Source of the DNA: a bacterium
Lineage (GTDB): Bacteria > Gemmatimonadota > Gemmatimonadetes > Gemmatimonadales > Gemmatimonadaceae
Direction: 5' to 3'
DNA length: 64,000 nucleotides
Assembly: GCA_021813725.1 (NCBI GenBank)
Contig: JAKAJN010000003.1
Coordinates: 1-64,000, forward strand
In this document: positions 26,207 to 34,348 of the stretch, one piece after another
Position numbering within the stretch: the stretch's first letter is position 1
Layout: the number at the start of each line of letters is the position of its first letter
Program-made: the position numbers and the translations under genes
The notes under the pieces: model-generated
Databases searched by the model: none
What the model saw: only the letters and a program-made list of their open reading frames with translations
Told to the model about the DNA's origin: nothing

Positions 26207-26376
26207 AGCAGAGATAAAGCAGAGAGAAAGCAGAGAGAAAGCAGAGAGAAAGCAGAGAGAAAGCAGAGAAGAAGCAGAGAGAAAGCAGAGGCAGCGAGGG
26301 CACAGCGCCGCCACCACAGCAGATCGTCTATCTGCTTTCTCTCTGCTTCTTCTCTGCTGTCTCTCTGTCTTCTCTC
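26189..26376. repeat. Convergent pair of period-11 tandem arrays
   Basis: Left array 26189-26287: nine 11-nt units (GAGAGAAAGCA, GAGATAAAGCA, GAGAAGAAGCA). Right array 26333-26376: four units of the reverse complement (TGCTTTCTCTC type). The arms can pair with each other around a 45-nt spacer. Each array overlaps the 3' end of the gene running into it, so both encoded proteins carry an EKKQR tail from the same repeat. Confidence 0.95.
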
Positions 26377-26636
26377 TTCCTATACACCGTCGCCGTTTTC
26401 CCAATCGTCTGAATCACCTCGGCGCCGAGTGCCGCGGCGAGATCGTGCGCCGCGGCCTTGACGCTCACGCCGGCGGTGCGGTTCAGCGCGATCTTCACCA
26501 GCTCCCGCGTGCGCAGGGCGTCGTCCAGTGACTGGATGACCTGTTGTGTGACGCCGTCCTTGCCGACGTGCACCGTGGCCTGCAGTTGATTGCATTCGGC
26601 GCGCAACGCGGCGCGCGCCTTGCTGGACAGTGCCAT
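26328..26636 (-). CDS. yhbY: YhbY/CRS1-family RNA-binding protein
   Basis: 102 residues from the ATG at 26636. The CRM fold is clear: LSSKARAALRAECNQLQATV, VHVGKDGVTQQVIQSLDDAL, HELVKIAL-like (TRELVKIALNRTA) and ALGAEVIQTIGKTATVYRK, including the GKDG loop. YhbY associates with pre-50S ribosomal subunits in the cytosol. Canonical proteins end soon after the VYRK strand; here about 16 more residues (from KREDRE to the end) are encoded by the period-11 repeat, which also provides the stop. Confidence 0.9.
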   Translation of the reverse strand: MALSSKARAALRAECNQLQATVHVGKDGVTQQVIQSLDDALRTRELVKIALNRTAGVSVKAAAHDLAAALGAEVIQTIGKTATVYRKREDRETAEKKQRESR

Positions 26637-26691
26637 GAACCACTCCTCGTGCAGGTCGTGAGTCGCCGCCCTTTGTTGGGCGACGCGCCGC

Positions 26692-27357
26692 TTACCGCTG
26701 CCGGGGGACGGCGGCCGCCGCGCGCACCACGCTGTCGCGCGTCCCCGGCTGCGTGAGGAACGGGCGCGGATCAAGCGGCGGCCCATTCCACCACGTGCGG
26801 GCATCGACATACCGCATCACCTGAAAGTGGAGGTGCGGCGTGTTCTTCGGCGCGTTGCCCGTGGTGCCAACGTAGCCGATCACCTCGCCCTGCGCGACGG
26901 CCTGGCCTTCGTGAAGGCCGGCGGCGTACCCGTCGAGATGCGCATAGTAGAAGACGAAGCGCCGCTCCGGATCGGTGGCGTAGATCGTGATCCCGCCGAG
27001 TGCGTTCCTGGCGAGTCGCAGTACCGTGCCGCTGTCGGCGGCCAGCACCGGCGTGCCCCGCTTGGCCAGAATGTCCACGGCCTGGTGCGCGCGAGCCCCG
27101 CCGTCGCGGGCTTGCCAGAACGTGTCGGGCACCCGATCGGGGGTGACTCCGTCCACCGGTACCATCAGCGCGCGCGCCGTGAGGTACTCCTCATCGTCTA
27201 GGGCGAGCGGCGCAGCCGGCGGCGGCGACTCGGACGGCGGCTCCGGCAGCTCGATCTCCGGTGCGCGCACGGGCGCAACCGGCCCAAGTGGCCGAATGGC
27301 CGGGCCGCACGCGGCCGTGATGATGGCCAGCGCCGGAAGGATGGAAATGGCGCGCAT
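26692..27357 (-). CDS. M23-family peptidoglycan endopeptidase lipoprotein
   Basis: 221 residues. The N-terminus ends in a lipobox (IITAAC-G), so it is probably a lipoprotein. A Pro/Glu-rich linker (about 30-60) precedes the LytM domain. The zinc ligands are in AHQAVDILA (H-x3-D) and HLHF (last H), with YYAHLDG in between, all consistent with an active enzyme. M23 enzymes cut peptide cross-links of peptidoglycan or activate amidases. The YhbY gene follows on the same strand after 55 bases. Upstream is the divergent thioredoxin-like gene and its palindromic operator. Confidence 0.9.
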   Translation of the reverse strand: MRAISILPALAIITAACGPAIRPLGPVAPVRAPEIELPEPPSESPPPAAPLALDDEEYLTARALMVPVDGVTPDRVPDTFWQARDGGARAHQAVDILAKRGTPVLAADSGTVLRLARNALGGITIYATDPERRFVFYYAHLDGYAAGLHEGQAVAQGEVIGYVGTTGNAPKNTPHLHFQVMRYVDARTWWNGPPLDPRPFLTQPGTRDSVVRAAAAVPRQR

Positions 27358-27447
27358 GGTTCAAATGACTAACGAATTCCGGGCGGCGCCGTCACGCAGT
27401 CGGTCTCCCCTGCGGCGTCGGCACGCGGTCCCTCACCCCTTGTGCGC

Positions 27448-27467
27448 TACTATATCGCGATATAGTA
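27448..27467. promoter_or_regulatory. 20-bp perfect palindrome, candidate operator
   Basis: The sequence TACTATATCGCGATATAGTA is a perfect 20-bp palindrome, 9 bases upstream of the ATG at 27476 and in an AT-rich pocket. Its position would overlap the promoter or ribosome-binding region and block expression when bound by a dimer. PadR- and BlaI-type repressors use such sites, but no such regulator is encoded in this window. Confidence 0.6.
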
Positions 27468-27475
27468 TTATATAC

Positions 27476-28039
27476 ATGACAACGCTCTCCCCAGACTACT
27501 TCGCCGACGCGACCTCGTTTTCTGCGATGGCCGCGGCGTCGCCCGAATACGGCCCCCTCTGGACCGCCCAGCGCGAGCGCGCGGTGGTGCCGGCCGACCT
27601 GCTCGCCCGTGTGGAGGCGCTGGGCGGCCGCTGGCATCTCCTCGCCATCTCCGAAGACTGGTGCATCGACTCCCAGAGCCTCGTTCCCGTAGTCAGCGCC
27701 CTCGCTGACGCCGCCTCGAACCTCGAGCTCCGTTTGGTGAGCCGCGACGCCGAGCCCGCCCTGATGGATGCGCACCTGACCAATGGCGTCTCCCGCTCCA
27801 TTCCCGTCGTCATCGTCCTCGATGCCGACCATCAGGAGCGCGCGTGGTGGGGTTCGCGTCCGAAGGCCCTCAAGCAACTGGTGGCGAATGAGTGGAAGGC
27901 GCTCGAGAAGGCCGAGCGCAACAAGGAAGTCCGCCGCTGGTACGCGATCGACAAGGGACGCTCGACGCTCGAGGAGATCGTCGCCCTGCTCGAGCAGGCC
28001 GCGGTCAGTCAGCCGGCCAACGCCACCGCCGGCGCATAG
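27476..28039 (+). CDS. Thioredoxin-fold protein with a single active-site cysteine
   Basis: 187 residues from the ATG at 27476; the open frame continues upstream but that part is not protein-like. The core LLAISEDWCIDSQSLVPVVS places one cysteine where thioredoxins have CxxC (here C-I-D-S). It is followed by RSIPVVIVLDAD, the cis-proline strand. This is the small thioredoxin family protein pattern (PF14595-like), monothiol rather than dithiol, so it may act in glutathione or bacillithiol exchange or as a binding protein. A 20-bp palindrome just upstream suggests repression. The 3' end overlaps the convergent gene by 31 bases. Confidence 0.78.
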   Translation: MTTLSPDYFADATSFSAMAAASPEYGPLWTAQRERAVVPADLLARVEALGGRWHLLAISEDWCIDSQSLVPVVSALADAASNLELRLVSRDAEPALMDAHLTNGVSRSIPVVIVLDADHQERAWWGSRPKALKQLVANEWKALEKAERNKEVRRWYAIDKGRSTLEEIVALLEQAAVSQPANATAGA

Positions 28040-28884
28040 ACGAAGACCCGGTCGCGTCCGCGGCCGGTGATCTCGCGCACCAGCTTCGCCTCCATCACAC
28101 GCTCGACGGCCGCGCCTGCCGTGGGCGCGGTGAGCGCGAGCGAGCGGGCTGCCTCACCCACGGTAATCGCCGGCCTCCGGGCGAGCAGTTCAACCAACGC
28201 GGCAGCGGACGCGCCGCCGCGGCCGAACTCGCGACAGCGCGCCAGCGCGTGCTCGCCGGCGTCCAGATACGCGGCAACCGCACGAGAAGTCGCGCGCGCC
28301 TCGCGCGCCATCGCGTGCAGCGCACCGGCGAGATCATCCGCCGGTGGCGGCACGACGTAGACATCGCGCGTGAGTCCCGACGCGAGCGGCGCGACTGCTC
28401 GCGCAATCGATGCGCTGATCGTCCGGGCGCGACCGCACGCTCCGGCCGACAGCTCTGCCGCCACCAGCAACCCAGGCCACTGCTCCTGCTCGGCGACACT
28501 CAAGCTCGCATCGAGCAGATCGGGCAGCGGTTCCGCATCAAGTGCGACCGAGACGAATGCCTCGTCCAACGCTCCTGGGGTGAGCGCACACCCGGCGCGC
28601 ACCTTCTCGCCGACCATCTCCAGTGCCAGCGCGATCCGGCGAAGATGTGCGTCGTCCACGATGAACTCACGTGACGCCGGCGCGAACCACCAACCCAGGA
28701 GCGCAGCGAACTCTGCGGCGCCTCCCGCCTCGATTGCCTTGGCGACAGATCGCGCGGGCACTTCGGACTCGGCCGCCAAGGTTGGTGGCCGATCATTGGC
28801 GGCAGAGATAGCTTGAGCGCCTCGAAGCCGCAGCAGAACGGGTAGCCCCGTGTTGCCCGCCACCAAGGCGTCGAGGCGCACCAA
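28009..28884 (-). CDS. DUF1612/RHE_PE00001-like protein with C-terminal winged helix
   Basis: About 291 residues from a TTG at 28884 (GTG at 28881 is equivalent). The C-terminal 60 residues look like a helix-turn-helix (LLARRPAITVGEAARSLALT, then REITGRGRDRVFVYAP). The central block WPGLLVAAELSAGACGRARTI and the long helices match my recollection of the rhizobial DUF1612 / HTH_13 family; this is recognition by eye, not a search. The same frame stays open with plausible residues (GIEDAVDALVRLDALV) up to 28932, just after an AGGAG, but there only CTG could start it. Either the start is non-canonical or the 5' end has been lost. The role is probably DNA binding or regulation. Confidence 0.55.
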   Translation of the reverse strand: MVRLDALVAGNTGLPVLLRLRGAQAISAANDRPPTLAAESEVPARSVAKAIEAGGAAEFAALLGWWFAPASREFIVDDAHLRRIALALEMVGEKVRAGCALTPGALDEAFVSVALDAEPLPDLLDASLSVAEQEQWPGLLVAAELSAGACGRARTISASIARAVAPLASGLTRDVYVVPPPADDLAGALHAMAREARATSRAVAAYLDAGEHALARCREFGRGGASAAALVELLARRPAITVGEAARSLALTAPTAGAAVERVMEAKLVREITGRGRDRVFVYAPAVALAG

Positions 28885-28932
28885 AGCGTCAACGGCGTCT
28901 TCGATGCCTCGTAGTATACCGGTATCGAGCAG

Positions 28933-29024
28933 TGCGGCACTCCTGTTATTTTAGTTTCTGAACTTATTTTTGTATTTCATTTCTGGCAAGCCTGAACACA
29001 CTAGTAGTCGAAGGAACGTTATTT
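28933..29024. promoter_or_regulatory. AT-rich divergent spacer
   Basis: About 90 bases of distinctly low GC between the DUF1612-like gene (minus) and the ChaN-like gene (plus), including T-rich runs and an ACTAGT core. Likely promoter region for the ChaN-like gene. The low GC continues into its first 15 codons. Confidence 0.4.
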
Positions 29025-30044
29025 ATGTTTATAGCATCTATTTTATTTTTCTCTCTGCAAGTTCAGGCCCAGCAGACACCGCAGGGCGCGGACTCCGCCA
29101 TCGCCAGGCACGTCGCGACGGCGTCGTCCTACACTCCGCACCGCGTCTATCAGTCCGGCAAGAAGCGCTTCACCGACTTCGAGTCCGCGCTTGCCGACGC
29201 CGCCAAGTCCGACGTGGTTTTCCTCGGCGAACAGCACGACGATCCGGGGACGCACCGCCTGGAACGTGCGGCACTCGAGGGGATCGGCCGCCGGCGCGCC
29301 AAGGTCGTGCTCTCGCTCGAGATGTTCGAGCGCGACGCGCAGGGGCGACTGGACGACTATCTCGCGGGACGCATTGATGAAGCAGAGTTCCTGAAGAACG
29401 CGCGCCCGTGGCCGCGCTACACCACCGACTATCGTCCGCTCGTCGAACTCGCCAAGGCCAAGGGGTGGCCGGTGGTCGCGGGCAATGTCCCCCGCCGCCT
29501 CGCCTCGCTGGTTGGCCGAACGGGGCTCAGCGCCCTCAATTCGCTCTCGCCAGCGGATCGCAGCTTCATCGCCGCGGAGTTGAAGTGCCCGACCGACAAG
29601 TACTTCGACCGCTTCAAGACGTCGATGGGTGACATGAGCGGCCACGGCCAGGCGAAGATTTCGGCGGATTCCGCTGCGGCGATGGTAACGCGCTTCTTCG
29701 AGGCGCAGTGCGTGAAGGATGAGACGATGGCCGAGGCAATCGCGAACGCACGGACCAAGAATCCCGACGCCGTCGTCGTGCACGTGAATGGCGCCTTTCA
29801 TTCCGAGTTCGGGCAGGGAACGGTGAATCGCGTCGAGCGCCGCGCTCCCGGGGTTACGGTGCGACTGCTGGAGTTCGTCCCGGTTGTCGATCTCGACACC
29901 GTGAACGGCAAGCCGTACCGGAAGCAGGGCGATTTCATTGTCTTCACGCTCAAGCCCCCGGCTCCTCCCAAGGCGCCCGCGCCGGCTGCCGTGCCAGGTG
30001 TGCCGTCGCCCGCGACAACAGAGCCACCGCAGAACAACCACTAA
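29025..30044 (+). CDS. ChaN-family haem-binding-type protein
   Basis: 339 residues with a signal peptide (MFIASILFFSLQVQAQQ) encoded by unusually AT-rich codons. The PF04187 core begins with DVVFLGEQHDDPGTHRLE (about residue 64) and continues with VLSLEMFERDAQ and, near 245, VVHVNGAFHSEFGQGT. In Campylobacter ChaN a conserved histidine binds haem at the outer membrane; the broader family also includes proteins without haem data. There is no lipobox cysteine, so it is probably periplasmic. The tail is a Pro/Ala-rich linker. It precedes a secreted DPP-IV-type peptidase by 55 bases on the same strand. Confidence 0.83.
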   Translation: MFIASILFFSLQVQAQQTPQGADSAIARHVATASSYTPHRVYQSGKKRFTDFESALADAAKSDVVFLGEQHDDPGTHRLERAALEGIGRRRAKVVLSLEMFERDAQGRLDDYLAGRIDEAEFLKNARPWPRYTTDYRPLVELAKAKGWPVVAGNVPRRLASLVGRTGLSALNSLSPADRSFIAAELKCPTDKYFDRFKTSMGDMSGHGQAKISADSAAAMVTRFFEAQCVKDETMAEAIANARTKNPDAVVVHVNGAFHSEFGQGTVNRVERRAPGVTVRLLEFVPVVDLDTVNGKPYRKQGDFIVFTLKPPAPPKAPAPAAVPGVPSPATTEPPQNNH

Positions 30045-30099
30045 TCGCAGCGCGCCGCGCGCGCCGCACGCGACCTCACCTCCTATCGTCCAGACTTCA

Positions 30100-32184
30100 A
30101 TGAAGCGCCTCTCACGTCTTTCCGCCGTTGCGCTCGCGTTGCTGACGCTGGCCACGGCATCCCTGCAGGCGCAGGACCGGCTCCGCTCGATGCCGGGCTA
30201 CGATCGCTACACGCTGATGGCACCGAAGCTCGCCGGCGCCATCAAGTCCGGCGCCGTAACCGCGCAGTGGGCCGACGACAGCAAGGCCTTCGACTTCATA
30301 AAGGACGGGAAGCGGCTGCGCTTCGACGTAAAGTCGAAGCAGACAACCGAGGCGCCGACCGGCGCCGCGGCCACGCTGCCACTCCGCCGCATCGGTGGCC
30401 CGGCGCGTGGCCGGCAGTCCACGGAAGCGTGGACGACCGACTCGGCGTGGAAGGCGTTCTATCGCGACCGCAATCTCTTCCTCGTCCGTCGCGACGGCAC
30501 GGGTGAGAAGCAGCTCACGACCGACGGCAGCGCGACGGAGCGCATCAAGTACGGCACCGCCAGCTGGGTCTACGGCGAGGAACTCGACCAGACGACGGCG
30601 ATGTGGTGGTCGCCCGACGGAACGAAGCTCGCGTTCTATCGCTTCGACGAGAAGCCGGTGAAGGACTACTACCTGCAGACCGGCCAGACGACGGTGCAGG
30701 GCTCGCTGATGACGGAGGCGTACCCGAAGGCAGGGACGCCCAATCCGATCGTGGACCTGTTCGTCTACGATGTCGCCACCGGCGCCACGCGCCGCATTGA
30801 CACGCGCGACGGAGCGCCCTTCACCGACGCTGTCGTCGGCCATTACGTCTACGGCATCTCGTGGACCAAGGATGGCGCGGAGCTGCTCATCCATCGTGCC
30901 AATCGCCGGCAGAACATCGTGGAGCTGGCGGCGTGCAACCCGACGAGCGGCGCGTGCCGCCTCGTGGTGCGCGAGGAATGGGCGCCGAGCTGGGCCGAGA
31001 ATCATCCGACGCTGCGCTGGCTCGACGACGGCAAGCGTTTCATCTGGGAATCGGAGCGAACGGGATTCAGGAACTACTACCTCTATGACCTCAGCGGCGC
31101 ACTGCTGGCGACGCTGACGCAGCATCCGTTTGAGGTGGCCGGCGTCGTCAAGGTGGACGAGAAGGCCAAGCAGCTCTGGTACACGGCGCGCAGCGGCGAC
31201 AACTATATGAAGTTGCAGCTGCATCGCGTGGGGCTCGACGGCAAGGGCGACACGCGCCTGACCGATCCCGCCTTGAACCACACGGTCAGCGTCTCGCCCG
31301 ACGGCAAGTTCTTCACCGACGTCGCGCAGACGCACGCGGCCGCACCAGTGACGACACTGCGCGATGCGAAGGGCAAGCAGGTGGCGGTAATCGCCGAGAG
31401 TGACGTGTCGGGTCTCGCCGCCGCCGGGTTCAAGCCAGTGGAAATGTTCAGCTACACGGCGGGTGACGGCGTGTCGAAGCGCTTCGGGATGATCAATAAG
31501 CCGTCGGACTTCGACCCGTCGAAGCAGTACCCGGTGCTTTTCTCCGTCTACGACGGCCCGGCCACCAACGGCGCGCGCGAGATCTACGCGGCGCCCTCGG
31601 CGATGGCGGAATACGGGTTCATCATCGTGACGCTCGACACGCGCAGCGCCGCCGGACTCGGCAAGAAGGAACTCGACGCCATCTACCTCAAGCTGGGCCA
31701 GACCGAGATCGACGATCTCGCGGCGGCCGCGAAGTACCTTGGCACGCTGCCCTACGTGGACGCCAGGCGCATCGGCATCTTCGGCACGTCGTACGGCGGC
31801 TTCGCGTCGGCGATGGCGATCCTGCGCTTCCCCGACGTCTTTGCGGCCGCGTCGGCACAGTCGGCGGTGACGGCATGGAACCACTACGACACCATCTATA
31901 CCGAGCGGTACATGTACACGCCGCAGGAGAACGCCGACGGCTACAAGAAGGGGAGCGCGATGGAGTACGCGCGCAACCTGAAGGGGCGGTTGATGATCTA
32001 CTACGGCACCGCCGACGACAACGTGCATCCCAACAACGCGATGCAGCTCATTCGCGCGTTGCAGATGGCGGGGAAGAGCTTCGAGGTGCAGGTGGGACCC
32101 GACGCCGGGCACAGCGCGCTCAACATGCAGCGGATGATGGAGTTCTTCATCCAGAACCTGGTGATCGCGCCGGCGGGCCGCTAA
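30100..32184 (+). CDS. S9 family dipeptidyl-peptidase IV
   Basis: 694 residues from the ATG at 30100, with a signal peptide ending near SLQAQ. The N-terminal beta-propeller (DPPIV_N, about 90-430) has the family YGEELDQTTAMWWSPDG block, with the glutamate pair that binds the substrate N-terminus. The C-terminal alpha/beta domain has the nucleophile in FGTSYGGF (about residue 565), the aspartate in YYGTADDNVH (about 642) and the histidine in DAGHSALNM (about 673). It removes dipeptides with Pro or Ala in the second position, in the periplasm or outside. The stop overlaps the stop of the convergent lipoprotein gene by 4 bases. Confidence 0.92.
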   Translation: MKRLSRLSAVALALLTLATASLQAQDRLRSMPGYDRYTLMAPKLAGAIKSGAVTAQWADDSKAFDFIKDGKRLRFDVKSKQTTEAPTGAAATLPLRRIGGPARGRQSTEAWTTDSAWKAFYRDRNLFLVRRDGTGEKQLTTDGSATERIKYGTASWVYGEELDQTTAMWWSPDGTKLAFYRFDEKPVKDYYLQTGQTTVQGSLMTEAYPKAGTPNPIVDLFVYDVATGATRRIDTRDGAPFTDAVVGHYVYGISWTKDGAELLIHRANRRQNIVELAACNPTSGACRLVVREEWAPSWAENHPTLRWLDDGKRFIWESERTGFRNYYLYDLSGALLATLTQHPFEVAGVVKVDEKAKQLWYTARSGDNYMKLQLHRVGLDGKGDTRLTDPALNHTVSVSPDGKFFTDVAQTHAAAPVTTLRDAKGKQVAVIAESDVSGLAAAGFKPVEMFSYTAGDGVSKRFGMINKPSDFDPSKQYPVLFSVYDGPATNGAREIYAAPSAMAEYGFIIVTLDTRSAAGLGKKELDAIYLKLGQTEIDDLAAAAKYLGTLPYVDARRIGIFGTSYGGFASAMAILRFPDVFAAASAQSAVTAWNHYDTIYTERYMYTPQENADGYKKGSAMEYARNLKGRLMIYYGTADDNVHPNNAMQLIRALQMAGKSFEVQVGPDAGHSALNMQRMMEFFIQNLVIAPAGR

Positions 32185-33272
32185 AAGACCTCCCACGCAA
32201 AGCCCGCGGCCAGACGCTCGGCCCGGCGCTGCTTCAGGTCCACGCGAAGCAGCGCCGTCCCGCCCGCGCGCGGGGCCGTGCCGCGCACCGCCAGGTCATC
32301 GACCCCATCGCCGTCGGCATCGAACGCCGTCAGCAGGTCGTGCGCGCGAAATCGCCCGTCGTCCACGCGCAAGGTGGTGACGGCGCCCCCCGGTGTGATG
32401 AGGACGAGGCGCTCACGCACCCACTCCGCGTCGCCAGCACGCAGGCCCACCACCAGCGCTCGACGGGCAACGCCGAAGCAGCCCCGCAGTTGGCTCCACG
32501 CCAGTTTCGTGCGTCGCTGGAGGCGCTCATACGGCGCTCGTTCGAGGCGGAGCACCGCTTCGATCGAGTCGCGCACCATTCCCACCTCGGCGTCGAGCGT
32601 GCTGTCGGCTGCGCGCCGCATGGCGGTCTGCGCCCGACGCTCCACGGGCGACAGCGCCGACAGCGCGGCGCGCACCGCGCTGTCGGGCTCAGTGCGTAGG
32701 TCGCACATCGTCGGTGCGGGAGCCGTCGCGCTGTCGGCGCGCACCGCATATGCGACGAGCGGCGCCTTCCCCCGGGCGGCGCTGTCCAGCGCCGCCGAGC
32801 CGAGGACGCGCATCACGATGCGCCCGTTGTAGACCGCGAACGAATCGGCCACCGCATCCTCGGCACCCTGCGCCCACCACAGACGGAGCACGGCCCGTCG
32901 CGGTACCGGACTCAACGCCTGCGCCGCCTCGCGGAAGGCGCGCAGGCGCGCGCTGTCCTTGCGCACATCCAGATCCATCCGCCCGACATCGAGCAGCCAG
33001 ACCTTGTTGCGCACCGCGGCGACGAACGACCGCTGTTCCACCGGCGTGAACACGAGGTAGGGCGCGATGGAGTCGGCGGCGCCCGACAGGCGCGGCGCGT
33101 GCGCCGTGTCATGGACGGCGGCCATCGCCGCGGCCGAGTCGGCGGCGTGGTGCACGCTGCTGTCCGTCGCCGCCGAGCGCGCGTCGCGCACCGCGTCAGG
33201 CGCTGCCTCGGACGACGTCCGACGGCACGCCGCGAGCACAAGCAACGACGCCATCATCACGCCGCGGCGCAT
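32181..33272 (-). CDS. Lipoprotein of unknown function with Ca-binding-like loop
   Basis: 363 residues from the ATG at 33272 (MRRGVMMASLLVLAAC), giving a good lipobox (VLAAC). I do not recognise the family. After an Ala/Asp-rich linker (about 20-65) comes a mixed alpha/beta body with three sparse cysteines. Near the end FDADGDGVDDLAV looks like a D-x-D-x-D-G calcium loop of the FG-GAP/VCBS kind. The preceding charged helices have many A, R and D residues. It is probably anchored in the outer or inner membrane facing the periplasm. No operon partner on the same strand. Confidence 0.7.
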   Translation of the reverse strand: MRRGVMMASLLVLAACRRTSSEAAPDAVRDARSAATDSSVHHAADSAAAMAAVHDTAHAPRLSGAADSIAPYLVFTPVEQRSFVAAVRNKVWLLDVGRMDLDVRKDSARLRAFREAAQALSPVPRRAVLRLWWAQGAEDAVADSFAVYNGRIVMRVLGSAALDSAARGKAPLVAYAVRADSATAPAPTMCDLRTEPDSAVRAALSALSPVERRAQTAMRRAADSTLDAEVGMVRDSIEAVLRLERAPYERLQRRTKLAWSQLRGCFGVARRALVVGLRAGDAEWVRERLVLITPGGAVTTLRVDDGRFRAHDLLTAFDADGDGVDDLAVRGTAPRAGGTALLRVDLKQRRAERLAAGFAWEVF

Positions 33273-33376
33273 GGCGTCGGGGCGGTGGCGCGGTGGCGTG
33301 CCTTGGGTCAGCTTGTTCAGAGGTCGGTTGGCCACGACAAGGAAACTACGCCGCGCCCTCCAACTTTCGACACCCC

Positions 33377-34348
33377 GTGCCGCTGCAGCCGTTCATCTAT
33401 CATCCCGCCTCGGACAGCGCCGACGCCGTGCACGCCCTGCGTGCGCGGACGGCCATCGCCCTGGGCGGTGGCACGGACCTGCTGGGGGCAATGAAGGAGT
33501 CGCTGGTGCACCCGGAGACGCTCGTCGACCTGCGGCGACTCCCCGGCGCGCGCGACATCGCGCTGCACGACGACGGCTCCGCGCGCATCGGCTGTGCCGC
33601 ACGGCTCGCGGATCTTGCCGCAGACGCGGGGATCGCCACGCGATATCCGGCACTCGCCCAGGCTGCCGCGGCGGTGGGCACGCCGCAGTTGCGCACAATG
33701 GGTACGATTGGCGGCAACCTCGCGCAGCGTCCGCGCTGCTGGTATTTCCGCGGCGGGTTGCCGTGCTTCAAGAACGGCGGCACCGATTGCCTCGCGGAAA
33801 AGGGGGAGAACCACTACCACGCGCTCTTCACTGGCGGCACGTGCCACGCGGTGCACCCAAGCGACCCGCTGGTCGCGCTCACCGCCCTCGAAGCCACGGT
33901 GGAACTCACCGGCACATCGGGTGTGCGCACGCTCACGCTGTCCGCCCTGTTCGACGGCGCGTCCCAGCGCGCCACGGGCGAGACGACGCTCGCCGCTGGC
34001 GAGTTTATCAGCGCGGTATTGCTGCCGGCAACCGCGGCCGGCGGCGAGCAGTACTATGAGAAGCTGATGCAGCGCGGCGCGTGGGACTTCGCGACCGTCT
34101 CGCTCGCCGCGCACCGGCGCGCGGACGGCGCGGTGCGCATCGCGCTTGGCGGCGTGTCGCTCACACCGTATCGCGTGACGTCGTCCATCGAGGAGGACGT
34201 GGCAACCGGCGGACTCGACGACGACAGTATTGACGCACTGGCCGAGCGCGCGATGTATGACGCCAAGCCACTCGAACACAACGGCTACAAGGTGTGGCAG
34301 GCGCAGGCCCTGTTGCGGCGCGCGATGCGCCGGTTGGACCCGCGATGA
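33377..34348 (+). CDS. Molybdenum hydroxylase FAD-binding (medium) subunit, PaoB/YagS type
   Basis: 323 residues from a GTG at 33377. FAD-binding features: AIALGGGTDLLGAMKE near the start and TMGTIGGNLAQRPRC (about residue 110). The next segment holds extra cysteines (RCWYFRGGLPCFKNGGTDCL), as in E. coli PaoB/YagS, where they bind a [4Fe-4S] cluster. The C-terminal CO_deh_flav_C domain is about 210-320. It probably completes the complex whose other two subunits are at 21366-24124. Its stop overlaps the start of the MocA-like gene (ATGA). Confidence 0.9.
   Translation: MPLQPFIYHPASDSADAVHALRARTAIALGGGTDLLGAMKESLVHPETLVDLRRLPGARDIALHDDGSARIGCAARLADLAADAGIATRYPALAQAAAAVGTPQLRTMGTIGGNLAQRPRCWYFRGGLPCFKNGGTDCLAEKGENHYHALFTGGTCHAVHPSDPLVALTALEATVELTGTSGVRTLTLSALFDGASQRATGETTLAAGEFISAVLLPATAAGGEQYYEKLMQRGAWDFATVSLAAHRRADGAVRIALGGVSLTPYRVTSSIEEDVATGGLDDDSIDALAERAMYDAKPLEHNGYKVWQAQALLRRAMRRLDPR

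Noticed and set aside
26189-26376. CRISPR-like repeats
   Set aside because: Units are 11 nt, contiguous and without unique spacers; the same holds for the 7-nt and 13-nt arrays elsewhere. No cas gene is present.
30112-32196. 694-codon minus-strand open frame antisense to the DPP-IV gene
   Set aside because: It mirrors the codon structure of the peptidase, whose catalytic triad and propeller are intact on the plus strand.
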